NCBI GenBank assembly: GCA_036250225.1
Contig: JAPZLL010000004.1
Coordinates: forward strand, 1,116,001-1,180,000
Reading direction: 5' to 3'
From: Cercophora sp. LCS_1
Taxonomy: Eukaryota > Ascomycota > Sordariomycetes > Sordariales > Lasiosphaeriaceae
DNA: 64,000 nt
Part shown: piece by piece, positions 20,967 through 32,543 of the stretch
How positions within the stretch are numbered: the first letter of the stretch is position 1
Layout of the letters: each line of letters starts with the position of its first letter
Position numbers and translations under genes: made by a program
The notes under the pieces: model-generated
Databases searched by the model: none
What the model was told of the DNA's origin: nothing
The model's input: the letters and a program-made list of their open reading frames with translations, nothing else

Positions 20967-23351
20967 CTAAAAAAGACCTAACAAATCCTCGCTCCCACCC
21001 TTTTGCTCTGCCGGCTTATGCCCCAGCTGCTGTGCTGGCGGTGGGGGTGCACTCGTTCCACTCAGATCCATCCCTGCAAAGCTGTCCATCATGCCTCCCA
21101 TGCCACCCGCCGGCTGGCTCTGGGGTGGCGGCGCATCAAACAGACCCATAATATCTGCCATGCCACCGCTCGGGGCAGCACCGAGACCGCCGCCAGGTGG
21201 ACTTGCCACTCTGTCAGGGGTGCCTGTGCCCGAGGCGTTGTGCTCAGCGCTCGCGGGCGCAGCACCATCAAAGTCAATATCAAGAAGGTTCTCGATGTTG
21301 CTTTGGGATGAGGCGGAGCCGTTGGCTGCAGTGGCAGCGGCAACAGAGGCAGCGATGGGGTTCTCGGCAAGATTCTGCCGCTGTTCTTGGATGGCGGCAC
21401 GCTGGATCTCGTCGGCGCCGAAGCGGCCCTTGCCGACAAACGACTCCGGAGGCTTGTGGTAGACCGATGCGAGGGTTGACAGCTCCGATAGGAGTTGTTC
21501 AAGGAGCGCGGGCGGGAGGCTGCTCACGGTTGTGGTGATGGCGGGTTTCTGTGAGAGAATGATGTTCTGCCAGGGTCAGTCACGGTTGTGAAAAGGGGTA
21601 GGTGGGGCATACCTTGGCAACGTCGAGGTCGCCAGAGAGGAGACGCCAGTAAACGTAGGCGCGGTCGCGAATGTCAGGGTTATCGCTGTCGGCAGTCGCT
21701 TGCTGCAATACCTTTTGGACCAAGCCTTGATTGTTGCTTGGCTTTTTGAGGAACAGCTTGACAACTGCGGTGAGAATCTGCAGTTGAGTCTGTGTAAACT
21801 CCTCAGCGAAGACGTCGACAAAGCCCGATAATATCTCATCCGCGTTCTTGATCTTCTCGGCGTACTCTCCAACGATCCAAATAAGCGAAGCTCGAGCGTT
21901 GGGCTCATCCAACTCGTCAATGTACTTGCAAAGGGTGGGGATGACGCCCTCATACCCTGGGTACTTGCGCAGGATGTCTTTGATGACGACAACCACTTCT
22001 TGGACAACGTAGTTAACCTTTGTCGCAATCAGGTCGAGGAGCGTGTTGACGCACTTCTCGCTAGCCGCCTCGATCTTGATGGCGACCTGGCCAATGGCCT
22101 TGATCGCGCGCCTGACAAAGTCCATGTCCACTTCCAAGGCGTATTCTTTCAACTCAGCCAGAAGCTGGTCAAAATTCTTGTCGTTGGCTATCCTAACCAT
22201 GATTTCGAGCTTTTGGAGCTTGACGTATGGGGGGTCATTGTACTTGCAGAAGAAAACTCGAAGTTCCTTGCTCAGGATGTCGGGCTTGGCCTGCAGGAGG
22301 AGGTCGATATTTCGTAGTGCAACGTATTGTACTTCGGGAGCAGATGCAATTAAAGTCACTAAGCCAAGTCAGCGCTGACCGAGACAGCGAGTCTAAATTC
22401 CTTACCTAGAGGAGGTGCCATCTTCTTCAGGTATTGCCTCACCAGCTCCGAGTTGACGAGCTTCATGTGGGTGAAGACAACCTTGACGGCCGCCAGCACA
22501 ACACTAGGGTTGACGTGTTGGAACTGCGGTGCAACTCTTTCGCAGATATGCTCGGCCTCCTTGACGTCATTCGTCTGGTAGTCCGACAGTGTGGTGAGAA
22601 TCGTGACTCTGCCCCATTCCGTGCATTCGTTTAGTGCCATCAACAGCTTCTTGAGAGTCGCCGCAGTGACAACCAATGCCCTTGTTTCGGGGGCTGTCTC
22701 GCTGATCTCAGAGAGCGCCTGCACAGAGTTGGCCACGACCATCGGATTAGGGTCGCCAATCAGCTCTTGCAGGATCTCGAGGAAACCGTTTTCTAGACAT
22801 GTGCTGGGGCTCAGATCGAAAAGCTTGGCTACGCAGATAGCAGCCGTCTTCCGCACGTAGGGCGATTCGTCGCGCAGTGTTTTCCTCAGTGGCTCCTCCA
22901 TGTAGTCCACCATCTTGTCTACCCGAATGCACCCCATTGTCCGGATCGCCAGCGCTCGAATCAGGGGGTTCGGGTCTTCAGAGTCTTGTACGAAGGTGTT
23001 GACGGCAAGAATGCAAAGGTCAGGGTGCGACTTAGCGTAGTTCCTGTTCACTGTGCGTCAGCGATCGTTCAGAGATGTGGCCACAAGCTCCCATCGAGCT
23101 ACTGAACGGACTGACATGAGATAGAGGTAGACTAGTTTCTTCTGGTCCAGGTCGGGAGTTGCGATGTTTTTGAGAACATCCGGGAATAGGGCCGAAACGT
23201 CCTTGCCGAGGGTCATGGCCATGATAGTCTTCTGGATGGCCTCCTTTCGCTCGTAGGCATACTGGGACACCAACCCGGCTCGCAGCTCGAAGGTCTCGCC
23301 CTTCCGCGGGGGAGCGAAGGCCCCGCGGATGCGGTTCACGGCCTGGGCCAT
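20967..23351 (-). CDS. AP-1 adaptor complex large subunit beta (beta-adaptin)
   Basis: Exons are 23351-23116, 23043-22406, 22358-21613 and 21566-20967, giving 739 residues. The N-terminal trunk is a typical adaptin solenoid: ERKEAIQKTIMAMTLGKDVS, LVYLYLMNYAKSHPDL, IRALAIRTMGCIRVDKM, SPYVRKTAAICVAKLFD. The hinge is Ala/Gly/Pro-rich and carries a clathrin box (NLLDIDF) and a second LLGLF at the very C-terminus. The protein forms a heterotetramer with gamma, mu and sigma subunits and recruits clathrin to trans-Golgi and endosomal vesicles; fungal forms are short because the ear domain is reduced. I call AP-1 rather than AP-2 from overall resemblance only. It is a conserved housekeeping gene. Confidence 0.93.
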
Positions 23352-23879
23352 GGTTCGGCGCGATCAACGGGTAGCTGGACTCGGGAACAGTGGGAGGTCG
23401 GGAGGGGTCCGGTCGGGTAAGCAGGGGTGTTGGAGGGCCGGTAGGTGCGCGACACTGCGCTGAATTGACAGTCGATGGTCGACTGCGTAAGTAATCTCAA
23501 GCGCCCACGTGGAGAGGGAGCAAAGGCGCCACGGCGGTCGTCGAAAAGGAGCGCAGGCTGCAGGAGATTCGGTTGATCAGGCGAACGGTGTGCTGAAAGG
23601 AGCCAAGCCCAGAACACCAATTTGTCCTTGGCGTTGTTGCTGCAACCCCCCACCGGCTTGTTGGCGCGGTGGCTTGAATGCGAGAACCCAAGCTTGAGCC
23701 ACACTTTGGCGGGCTGGTGGCTGAAGGATCTTGGCATTATGGGCCGTCTTGCCCACCAAAGTCGTCCGGTCTGGGCTTTGGCTGGACGTCAAACCCACAG
23801 TGCATCGGGACGTCATGAACACGCAGAGGGAACTGTGGGACGGGAATAAATAATCGCCTCCAACGGCCACAGAGCAATA
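23352..23879. promoter_or_regulatory. Divergent promoter region, adaptin / small tail-anchored gene
   Basis: A 528-bp interval between two genes transcribed away from each other. Small frames within it lack coding character. No specific regulator site could be assigned. Confidence 0.5.
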
Positions 23880-24160
23880 ATGGTATGTGACTTTCTATCC
23901 GCAACTTTGGTTCCGCAAGAGCCTGGCTAAAGTAATGGAAAACCAGGCCAACTTCCCCAACCTTCGCCGGCTCTTCATCGAGGCCAGAACAGACAATGAA
24001 GAGCGCGATGTTTCTCGCAAGGCTGTATGTGACTCCATGTCGAAAAGCTACAAGAAGCCGTGCACTGACTAGATAACCCTAGTTCTACAATGCCGTCCTT
24101 TTCATGGGCTCGGTAGCCGTCTTTAGCTTGATAGCGCAGAGGATGAACGCTGCTAAATGA
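23880..24160 (+). CDS. Small tail-anchored protein (52 residues) with a start-codon-only first coding exon
   Basis: Coding exons are 23880-23882 (ATG alone), 23947-24024 and 24083-24160. The first intron starts GTATGT directly after ATG, has a GGCTAAAG branch-like site and ends CAG; the second starts GTATGT and ends CTAG. The product is a charged N-terminal helix (NLRRLFIEARTDNEERD) followed by one hydrophobic helix (YNAVLFMGSVAVFSLIAQ) and a short AAK tail. Size and layout resemble small tail-anchored mitochondrial outer-membrane or ER proteins such as the small Tom subunits, but I cannot name the family. Both introns preserve the frame to a stop directly after the membrane segment, which supports the model. 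Confidence 0.65.
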
Positions 24161-24336
24161 AGCGATGCCACCGCAATCCATCACAGGGTATCCCGCAGAA
24201 ATAGACTCCGAACGCCCATACCCCCGTTTTGGTCCCCCGTCATAAACCATCAGTCACTATTGTCACCGTACTCCTCACTCTCATCCATTTGTTTCTCGCT
24301 GTCATCGCTGTGCTCCCCGCCAAGGCCGTCAGATTC

Positions 24337-25730
24337 CTAATCCGACTCACTCTCGGAGCCCAGGAACGCCAGGTCCGCACGACGTTTCGCCGGCCCCCGA
24401 AAGTGCACCTTGGGTGCACCTTCATCATCTTCATCGTCACCGGAGCCTGAGTTGCCGCCCTTGGGTTTGTCCTGGACGTCAGGTCCACCGTCGCTCGACT
24501 CCTTGAACGACTTTGATGCGGCTGCGCCTCGTCTGGGGCGACCGCTGACACCCCATGACTTCTCTCCCTCCTTGACTGCGTCGAGGTCCGCTTCTAGCTC
24601 ACGGCGCTCCTTGATCTCTCTCGCTCGTGCCTCCGAGAACCGGCCCGTCATGCCAATGTCCGTCAACATGCCCTTCAGGTGACGAATTTTGGCCTTTTTG
24701 TCGTCGCCGTATTTCTTCAGCTCAACGCCCCAGATCTTACGGACTCCGCATTTGACCAGTTGCCCTTGCAATTGCTTGATCAAAGCGTCATCGGGTGATT
24801 GCTCTGTAGGCTTCGCTTTGTCGGCGAGTTCCTGTGACTTGCGTTGTTTCCTCGCCTTCGGCTCTTTTGCCTTCTTTTCCTTTGGCGGCTCATCAAAAAC
24901 CACCGACATCTCGCTCTCGCTCTTGTCTGCCGCAGGCTCGGGCTCGGGGTCCCCAGGAGGGGGTTCGCTCAAAGGTGAGTCGGGCGCAGAATCGGATGGT
25001 GCTTTCAGTTCGGGAGCCTTCTGTTCAAGGGCCTTCGGAGCTGGTGCCTTCTTTTTGGCGGGAGATTGTTTGGCCTTCTTCCGTGGCGGTTCGGGCTCGG
25101 CCGAAGAAGCAGATGCATCGGTCTCCTCTGCAGTATCTTCTGCGCTCGACTCCTCATCAGAGCTTACTGCTGCTCTCTTTTTCGGCCTGGCAGCGAGCTT
25201 TCTCTTCCTGGCTTTGGGCTTCGGCTCGTCTTCCTCAGATCCAGAATCAGACCCAGAATCCGAGAGCTCGGTCTCCGACTCGTCGCTCGGCGTGGATTCT
25301 TTCTCGGATCGCTTCTTGGGGTTTGCAGAAGTCCGCGCCTTGGCCTTCGTCGGTGGCTCCTTCTTTGGCGCCGTCTTCTTCGGCGCAGCTTTTTTCGGCG
25401 TCGCTTTCTTGGGGGTCGCGGCCTTCGGGGTCGGCTTGGGGCCTTCGGAATCCACCGGCTCCTCCTGCGATAGAAGCGTCAAATGATTGGAACCCAGAGC
25501 AAGAATATTATGCAAGTTCTACTCACAAGTGCAGCGTGAACAATGGACTTGCTTCGCTCTTTCCAATCACCCTCCTTGAAGAAGCCCTTGGGAAGGCCAA
25601 GCGCCTCCTCTACTGCCTGTCGTGCATAATTGACCGTCAACAGATCCTGCTTATCGCTGTTGTAGATGCGATGGACTGTTTCGGTAAGCTCTTTTTGAAG
25701 CACCTTCGTCGAGGGGATTTTCGGTCCCAT
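24337..25730 (-). CDS. HIRIP3-like nuclear histone chaperone (CHZ-type C-terminus)
   Basis: Exons are 25730-25527 and 25464-24337, giving 443 residues. The N-terminal about 65 residues form a folded helical domain (ELTETVHRIYNSDKQDLLT through SKSIVHAAL). The middle is low-complexity: Lys/Pro-rich repeats such as TPKKATPKKAAPKK, nuclear-localisation-like clusters and long acidic Ser/Glu/Asp tracts. The C-terminal region carries the HIRIP3/CHZ-like helix pair: LVKCGVRKIWGVELKKY, then IRHLKGMLTDIGMTGRFSEA and EIKERRELEADLDAV. Related proteins bind H2A-H2B and work with HIRA-type machinery. The role as histone chaperone is inferred from that region and the charge pattern. The frame is open further upstream, but the chosen ATG is the last one before the conserved N-terminus. 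Confidence 0.75.
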
Positions 25731-26404
25731 CGTGACGTTCCAGGCAATTTGTCGCCGTCCACGGATGGGATGGCCCGCAGAAATCAATCGGGGTAGAGGA
25801 CTCGACACAGCTCGATTGTTGCCAGACAATTCCCTCGGATGCTGTGAGAGACGCGTGCGAACGAAGTGCGACGCGTTTGGCTTTGGTGGGGGGATGCTGG
25901 TGGCGCATTGGCTGCTGGTGTGGAGTGCCCTAAAGCGGTGCCAAGAAGGACCTGCCTGCAAGGATGATTATGTCAGCGGCGGGCTTCTGTTGACCTCAAG
26001 TTCAACTCCAAAGACACCACAGTCTTGATATTACCGCCCCGATTGCCTTGTCTTGTCTTGCCATGGTCATGACGCTGGTCACCACCCTTTTCCATGGTGT
26101 CGGGGTCACCATACGGACCGTCCTGTTCAGCCCGACAAGGCTTGGTCCCGGAGATGCGCGATAACTCTTTCATGTCCCAGAAGGAGAAGCAACCATCTCC
26201 GCCACAAATTCCCAGAGACAGTCCGAGTTGTACACTGCCCGTCTACGATAAATCTAGAAGGACGTTGCCAAAGTGAATTACAAGATTTTTGAAGGTATAT
26301 AAATCTACGTAAGCATCTGCAAAATGGGTAGGAAACTGCCATGTACTCTTGAAATGGGCCCCAGAAGGTGACCACCAGGAGAAAGAAAAAAAAGGACAAA
26401 AAGA

Positions 26405-26712
26405 GGCTATTGCGGGACTCGAACCCACACCAAATGATAGAAGAAAAAAGCAAAAAAGATGTGGTAGGAGTCGAACCCAGGACTGCTGCTCAACACGGAT
26501 CAAGCGGCAGTACGATCAATTGAGCGACAATACGATCAATTGAGCGACAATACGATCAATTGAGCGACAATACGATCAATTGAGCGACAATACGATCAAC
26601 CGGGACGTGTAGGCTCCGAAGAGCCCCAAGTTTTAGGGACAATACGATCAAGCAAGAGACAGTACCATCAAGCAAGGCGGCGGTGAAGCAACAGCTAATT
26701 ACCACTGCGCCA
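26405..26712 (-). other. tRNA-derived fragments (A-box and two T-arm/B-box modules)
   Basis: On the minus strand an A-box match TGGCGCAGTGG lies at 26712-26702. About 230 nt downstream is a T-arm-like stretch GGGTTCGACTCC (within 26480-26464), then a second, perfectly stemmed T-arm GTGGG-TTCGAGT-CCCGC at 26428-26412 followed by a 7-nt acceptor-like tail. No cloverleaf can be closed, because the 5' acceptor partners are missing or too far away. These look like remains of one or two tRNA genes, or of a tRNA-derived SINE, split by the tandem repeat. They are not called as functional tRNA genes. Confidence 0.5.
26521..26600. repeat. 20-bp tandem repeat, four copies
   Basis: Four head-to-tail copies of tgagcgacaatacgatcaat; the last ends caac in place of caat. 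A diverged half unit precedes the array and weaker echoes (acaatacgatcaagcaagag, cagtaccatcaagcaaggc) follow to about 26678. The unit contains the near-palindrome GATCAATTGA and, read on the minus strand, resembles a D-arm (GCTCAATTGATCG), so it may have grown from a tRNA piece. Confidence 0.9.
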
Positions 26713-27644
26713 AGTTGCCTTGACGATTTGTTGTTATCCTGCCCCGACGTTCTCCCCAATATACCCATTCTACAAGGTCGCGTTTTTTTTTCTTGCTCTA
26801 AACTAGCATTGCAACCCAAGACTCGTGTCAGTGAAAGAATCGAACATTGGGGCCAAAATGCGATCGATCGACGCCACCCGAATTATCTACACGACTTTTC
26901 TTTTTTGAACCACGAAGCGCCCCGCCCCAGCACCAAGCATCAAGCATCCAGTATCGAGCGCCAACGGGGTGTTCCATCGCCCTGTATTTATGCATGTATA
27001 TATGAGTCCCCTCGTTTGCATTCCAACTGACACAAGGAGACACAGTTTCTTGTCATGGACAAACTTCCAAGCAGCGTCGACAATGTCAACCTCCCTGCAT
27101 CGACGATCCGTTTCCCCATTCACTGCATCCAACACTGCATGGTCCCTAAAGAGATGTCAGCACGGACGCCCCAAAACGCAGGGGACAAACGAGACCATAC
27201 CAAACATCGCAAACGAAGGAACACGCGCCAGATTTGCACCCTGGGCCATGAGTTGTGTCTCAGGATCAATCCAGATAGCAACGTTGCCTTCTCTCACGAG
27301 CTTGTATTACTTGTGCTACTACAGCTTTTTTGGGGAGAAGGCAGCCAATCCATTGCACGATACCACTCCCTGGATCGGGGCAGCGTCGCGAAGAAGGACA
27401 TCACCGTCCATCTCAACGGCACCAAAGAGGGATCCAAGATGTGGCAAAACATCACAAACATCACTCACGAGTCAAGTTGGGAGCAGACAAGACGCAACGG
27501 CGAGAGTTTTGGACTGCAACATTGGCGTCGGCACCTGAATAGGTAATCGTCCTCGATTCAAAATCGACTCGGCACTTTGAAACAAAAAAAACAGTTGTCT
27601 ATTTGCTCAACTGCTCAACACCACGATCTGGACCTCCTGCCTTT

Positions 27645-30600
27645 CTACCTCAAGAAACCATTTGCGGTCGTGTAGTGCGCTGGCGGAGTGTACGCTGTCG
27701 GCGGGAGGTACGCGCCAGTAGGTGAACGGGCGAACGAACCCCGGTCGCGTACGCCGCCGGCCCAATTTCCATTGACCACATTGACGCCCGCCGGGAGAAA
27801 CTGCTGAATGCTGGCCAAGATGGGGCTCAGCGTGCTCATCAGGGTCCTGAGCCTCGTAGCGTCGAGGTTAGAATGTGTGGGCACGGTGTTGGGACACCAG
27901 TTGCCCGTGTCGCAGTTGATCAGTTGAGTATGAGGTCCTCCAGCCGGCTGTGCCTCAGATTCCACACGAAACTTGATGCGAGACAGGGGTCAGTTTCGCT
28001 TCCTGGCGCCCAGGATTGAAAAAAGGGGGAAACTTACACTGCCTTGCGCTGTCTGGTAGACCCTATGTCCATGCCTGATATTGACGGACTGGATTCCGGG
28101 AACTGTTACCGTGTTGCCGCTTCGCGTCACGATTTGGAAGGACCCAGCAAAATGAATATGGAGGATCAAGAAATTGTCCGTGGCAGGATTCGACTGAAGG
28201 TTGGCCATCAAGGGCTGCCCGGGAACAAAGGTGTCGCCGGCGAGGAGGTAGACGACCTCGAGCTCGATCTGGCGACCGGCGAGGCCGGCGGCGTATCGGA
28301 ACAAAGTCCAGTACTCGAGGTGGAGCTGGCCGGCATTGATAGCATCGATGGCGGGTCCCCACCCTGGAAGGATGCCGGCCTGGATTCGGGGGTTGGGCAG
28401 CCAGTTGAAGGCCCTCTTGTCAAGAGGGGACGCGTCGTCGGATATCGGGCCTGGGATGGGGACGTCGTGGCGAGCGAAGATGCTAGTGCCGCCGTCGACG
28501 CATGTGCTGGTGCAGAGCTGACTGCGTGTATCCAGTGCGTCACGGACCTGATTAGACGGCTGCTGGCTTGCGCAAAGAATCATGGCGACAAGATACACTG
28601 GATCGACACCATCGAACATGGATACCAGGGCCATGAGATTCGCGATGGTCAGGTATTCGAAGCCGGGGGTGCTTTGCATCAACCGATCCCATTCCTGTCG
28701 CAGCGCCAGGATGGCTGCGGATGGGGAAGACTGCGCCAGAGCATACCTGAGAAACTCGGCGATGTTCCAGTTGGAAGGGCTGACGATGTTGAAGTCTAGC
28801 CGTCGTTCTAATATCGGCATGCCGATGTGTGACGACTCGGATCGCTTCTTCTGGGGTCTGCCGACCGTCGCATCGCAAAACCTGCTTCTCACCCAGTTCG
28901 GCCAAGCTATTTTCAGCATGGATGCCCAACTGCTGCTATCGCTTGGGGGTTGGACTGGCTCGGGATCGATGTCGCAGCAATAGGCCGACCCCCTGCTGTT
29001 CAAGCAAAAGCCGCGCTGCGGATCAACGGCAACAACCGCCTTGCCAGCTGGACAGGTTCCGAAACACTGTCTGACGCCAACCCACAGCGTGATCTCACCG
29101 CCAAAGGCGTACCAGTCGCAGTTTCGCCAGCGGGGCCTGGAAGTTTTCGGTTAGCACGTCCCACAAACAGGAATTCCAATGGGAAGACTGGGAAGGGGGA
29201 GAATGGGAAGACTGGGGAGGGGGAGGGCGTACGGATCCTGGCAGCAGTACGACTTGGAGCCTTTGGTGCACATTTTCTCGCCACCGTCGCCCATGCTGCT
29301 TGTGGTGAGCTTGACAGGCTTGCCGCCTGGGCAGCTGGCCTCTCCCCAGGGGCTGACGGTGCAAAGGGGCGCGCTGCCCGACCACTGACACTCGCCATGG
29401 GCCCTTGTGCTCAGGGTGTCGGTACAGCACAGTGCTTCGTTGTGCAGGTTGCAGCCTGGGTTAACCCGTGTCAGCCAAAAAGGGTCGAACAAAGGTCATT
29501 GGAAGGGACCGGATATAGAGGGAGGGGGCCGCTTACCTCTTGTGCTCGAGCCCACCTTGACCTCCCCTTTCTTACAGCCGTCATTGCAGATTTTAAGCGA
29601 GCTACCGGCCCACCTGCACGTTGGCGCAAACGAGTTGGGACAGCAAAAGGACCGGACTTGGTTGTCATGGCACTGTCGATCCGAAGTTGCAACGCCGCCC
29701 TTGGAGATAGCCGCCGGGCTGAGCCCGCTCGGGCAGCTCTCACCACAGTTTGTCCAACGACACTGCTGCCGAACATCGACAACACTGGACATGGCGACGG
29801 GTGGCAGAGACGCTACCTTCCCGGGATTGAGGTACGACGAGAGCGTGCCGGAGAGGTCGTCAGTCGACACGGCCCAGACCATCTTGCCGCCAAGACAGTT
29901 TCTGTCTGCGTAGTCGAGCTTCATCTGGATGGTCTGTTGGTCGTCGTACGACACCCAGTGCGTCCCGCCGCCCTCGTTCCACGTGAGGATCCGAACCGCT
30001 GCCGAGTTGTCGAGCACCGATGTCCCCGCACCACTGTCGACAAGCTTCTTGATCTCGCCATAGCTCAAGGTGCCCGCAGACTGTGTGCAGGGTCCACCGG
30101 GCGCTGGTCCCGAGAATCGACATCCCGGAGCCTTGCAGTTGGGGTTCTCGAGCTGGAAGCTGCGGCCGTAGAAGCCCAGACCGAGGACGACCTTTTCCGG
30201 GTTGATGTTGTTGCGCCAGAGGAGCTTGAGGGCCAGGTCGATCTCGGTCAGGTTGGTGTGTCCGGCCACATAGGGGCCCATGTAGACGTTGTTGGCATCC
30301 CACGTCCCGTGTAAGTCGTAGCTCATCATGTTGAACCAATCGATGTGCCTCTCCAGGTTGACAATGTCAAAGTGCTGCAGATACCAGAACGAGGCCGGCA
30401 GAGTCAAGCTGATGCCGTATTTGCGACCAGTCGAGGCAAAGTACGAGCGCATGTTGGCCATCCACGACACAAAGTTGGCGCGGTCTTGTGGCGTGCCCGA
30501 TCTCTCCTCGGCAACCGGGTACTCCCAGTCAATGTCAACACCATCGAAGCCATACGTGTTCATGAAGTTGACCAGGCTGGCGTGGAAGATGCGTTGACGG

Positions 30601-31447
30601 GCTGGCGACGCCGCGAGATCGGAAAATGTGGTGGCCGTTGGCTGGTCTGGATCGTTGTGTGTCCTAGGTACTCGTGTCAGCCACCCTCTCTCTACTAACG
30701 GCTTGGGCACAGGATCAGGGACGGACGTACCAGCCTCCAATCGCAATCCAGACTTCGAGGCCAGGGTACAGTCGCTTCAGATCGGTCACACGACGGTAAA
30801 GGTCTGCATCACCAGGGTTCATCGACGCCACGGTAAATTTCACCGGGTCGATGAAGGCAAAGGCAAAGTTGATGTGCGTGTACGAGTCCGCTGGGATGTA
30901 CTCTGGCAGCATTGCCTGGCAGCTTCTCCCAATCGCCCAGGCCTCATAGTCTGGCGGTACCATATCAGCATCGTCAACACGACAGACGAAGCGTCAAGAG
31001 GGGCCTTACATCCGATGGTACGCTTCCGAGAGCTGTGCTGGGAGAGCGGGCAGCTGGGGTTGGTGACCGTCCTCCCTTCACAGAAATGGTCCGTCATGCC
31101 GCAGAAGCCAAATCTAGAGCAACAGACATTCAGCGGGCAGTTTGAAGCCTTGGCCCACTGAGGTCCCCAGCCGGGATCGCATTCCGACTTTTCATTCTGT
31201 ATGGCAGTATTATCAGCAAAGCGGCCTTGGAAAACCAGCACCCGATACTCACACAACTAGAGATGCAGTTCGCAGGACTGCAAAAGTCAGGACCAAGGCC
31301 ACAGTAGCCATCCTTGCTGCAACATCCCAGTTTGCATGGCTTGTTGGGACCGCAGGTGTAGTCCTGCTCGTCCTGTGCAGAAACAAAAGACAGCGACAAT
31401 GAAAGAATGTGTAAAAGGAGTGACAAAAGCCAGGCGGAGCGCGCCAT
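27645..31447 (-). CDS. Subgroup C class V chitinase (GH18) with chitin-binding domains
   Basis: Exons are 31447-31253, 31196-31010, 30950-30731, 30663-29537, 29455-29233, 29136-28038 and 27971-27645, giving 1125 residues. A signal peptide is followed by a CBM18 chitin-binding domain (CGPNKPCKLGCCSKDGYCG), a second Cys-rich module, then the GH18 barrel with D241xxDxDxE248 (DGVDIDWE); the catalytic Glu is present. After the barrel come repeated Cys-rich modules and a long C-terminal region with no known domain. This is the layout of fungal subgroup C chitinases, relatives of the chitinase subunit of yeast killer toxins, thought to attack chitin of other fungi or remodel the cell's own wall. A LysM gene starts divergently upstream, a pairing known for this group in Trichoderma. 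The last intron uses a less common AAG acceptor; the preceding introns are canonical. Confidence 0.88.
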
Positions 31448-32543
31448 CTTGGCAATTACAGCACAAGCAGTCCGATTTCGTTTCGAGCAGCAAGAACAAG
31501 AGGAGACAGGGACATCTTTGGGGCGCGCATCATATAACTGTTGTGATGCCTTCGCGGTGGATCAGGGGCTCAAGCAACAACCCTAGAGATCACCATCTCT
31601 TGGCACCGAGGTCCAAAAAAAAACCTCGATGTATGTCAGCATGGCTGCGTCGCATCCACGCGCCAAGAGCGGTTACAGCAGTCATAAGTCCAATTTCCTA
31701 GCAACACCCCGGCCTGGAACGACCTCAGCATCAATAGTACAGCCCAAAATCTGACAGCCCCTTACCAAGACTCTCGCATATGCTGCCTCTCATTTCGTTC
31801 ATGTCGAGTGGCGTGGCCCACGGACCTGTAAATCGCAGGCGGTTTACACGACTTTCCTGTCCGGGACAATGCGACGCTGACACACCAACCTAAATCTCTG
31901 TAGTCCCCCTTTGCACAGAGCGATCAATATTATTACCCTCTGGCGATGTCATGTCATGGAGCCGCCTCGGGAAAAGCTTGGAGACAATGTGGACACTGAC
32001 ATGCACTTGTGATCTCACACAATAATAGTCTTACTTGTCATCGACCCCTGACAGCATCGCATTAGGCAACAGCGAATTTTCCTTGCGTGGTGAGTTTTGC
32101 GGTCACTCGAAAGGTCAACTGGCGCGGTATGCGCGGGCTTGGAAATTTTACAGGGAAGCCGAGGCCATCGCCGATTACCGCGTCCGTTGGACAGGTGGGC
32201 CATTCAGGGGTAAGTGCCATTTTTCCTAGAGCTGACAACAAGGTTCGCCATTGTTACCTACCTCAGGTACCTTACCAACCCAAAATCACATCGGCTCACA
32301 AGTATTTCCACATGTCCATTCTCTTGATCATCCCGCAGCACCCCTGGATCCATCCCCATCCCCGTCCCGTCGACCACAACGGCAGGGTCCTCCTCGCATT
32401 CTTTTCAGCGGGTGTCGCAATCCTCACTTATACGACACAAACCACACCACCAGGCACAACTTTTCCTTAGCCTCCTTCTTCACTTTTGGTTTTCTCTTTA
32501 GTGCTGGTAGAGCAGAGAAAGCCGCCGGCTTGAGCAGGTCAAG
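31448..32543. promoter_or_regulatory. Shared divergent promoter, chitinase / LysM gene
   Basis: About 1.1 kb between two start codons facing away from each other; it must contain both promoters. A pyrimidine-rich stretch precedes the LysM start. No named regulator site is claimed. Confidence 0.55.

Larger units (their letters stand above)
25731..27644. other. Gene-poor 1.9-kb stretch with tRNA-like fragments
   Basis: Holds the HIRIP3-like gene leader, tRNA-like fragments and a 20-bp tandem repeat (listed separately), then about 900 bp with no recognised gene. A plus-strand frame at 27055-27546 has no familiar content and no supporting signals. A TATA-like run near 26985-27005 has no obvious gene to serve. 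Confidence 0.5.

Noticed and set aside
24689..25486. 265-codon plus-strand frame
   Set aside because: Mirror of the low-complexity Lys/Ser/Glu coding sequence of the HIRIP3-like gene on the other strand.
26405..26480. Functional tRNA gene
   Set aside because: T-arms are good but no matching D-arm, anticodon arm and acceptor stem can be folded within normal length.
26521..26600. CRISPR-like array
   Set aside because: The repeats are directly adjacent without spacers and the organism is a fungus; it is a simple tandem repeat.
27055..27546. 163-codon plus-strand frame in a gene-poor stretch
   Set aside because: No signal peptide, domain, promoter context or family resemblance; could be chance.
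28950..30314. 454-codon plus-strand frame
   Set aside because: Antisense to chitinase exons; the minus strand carries clear GH18 motifs and splice sites.
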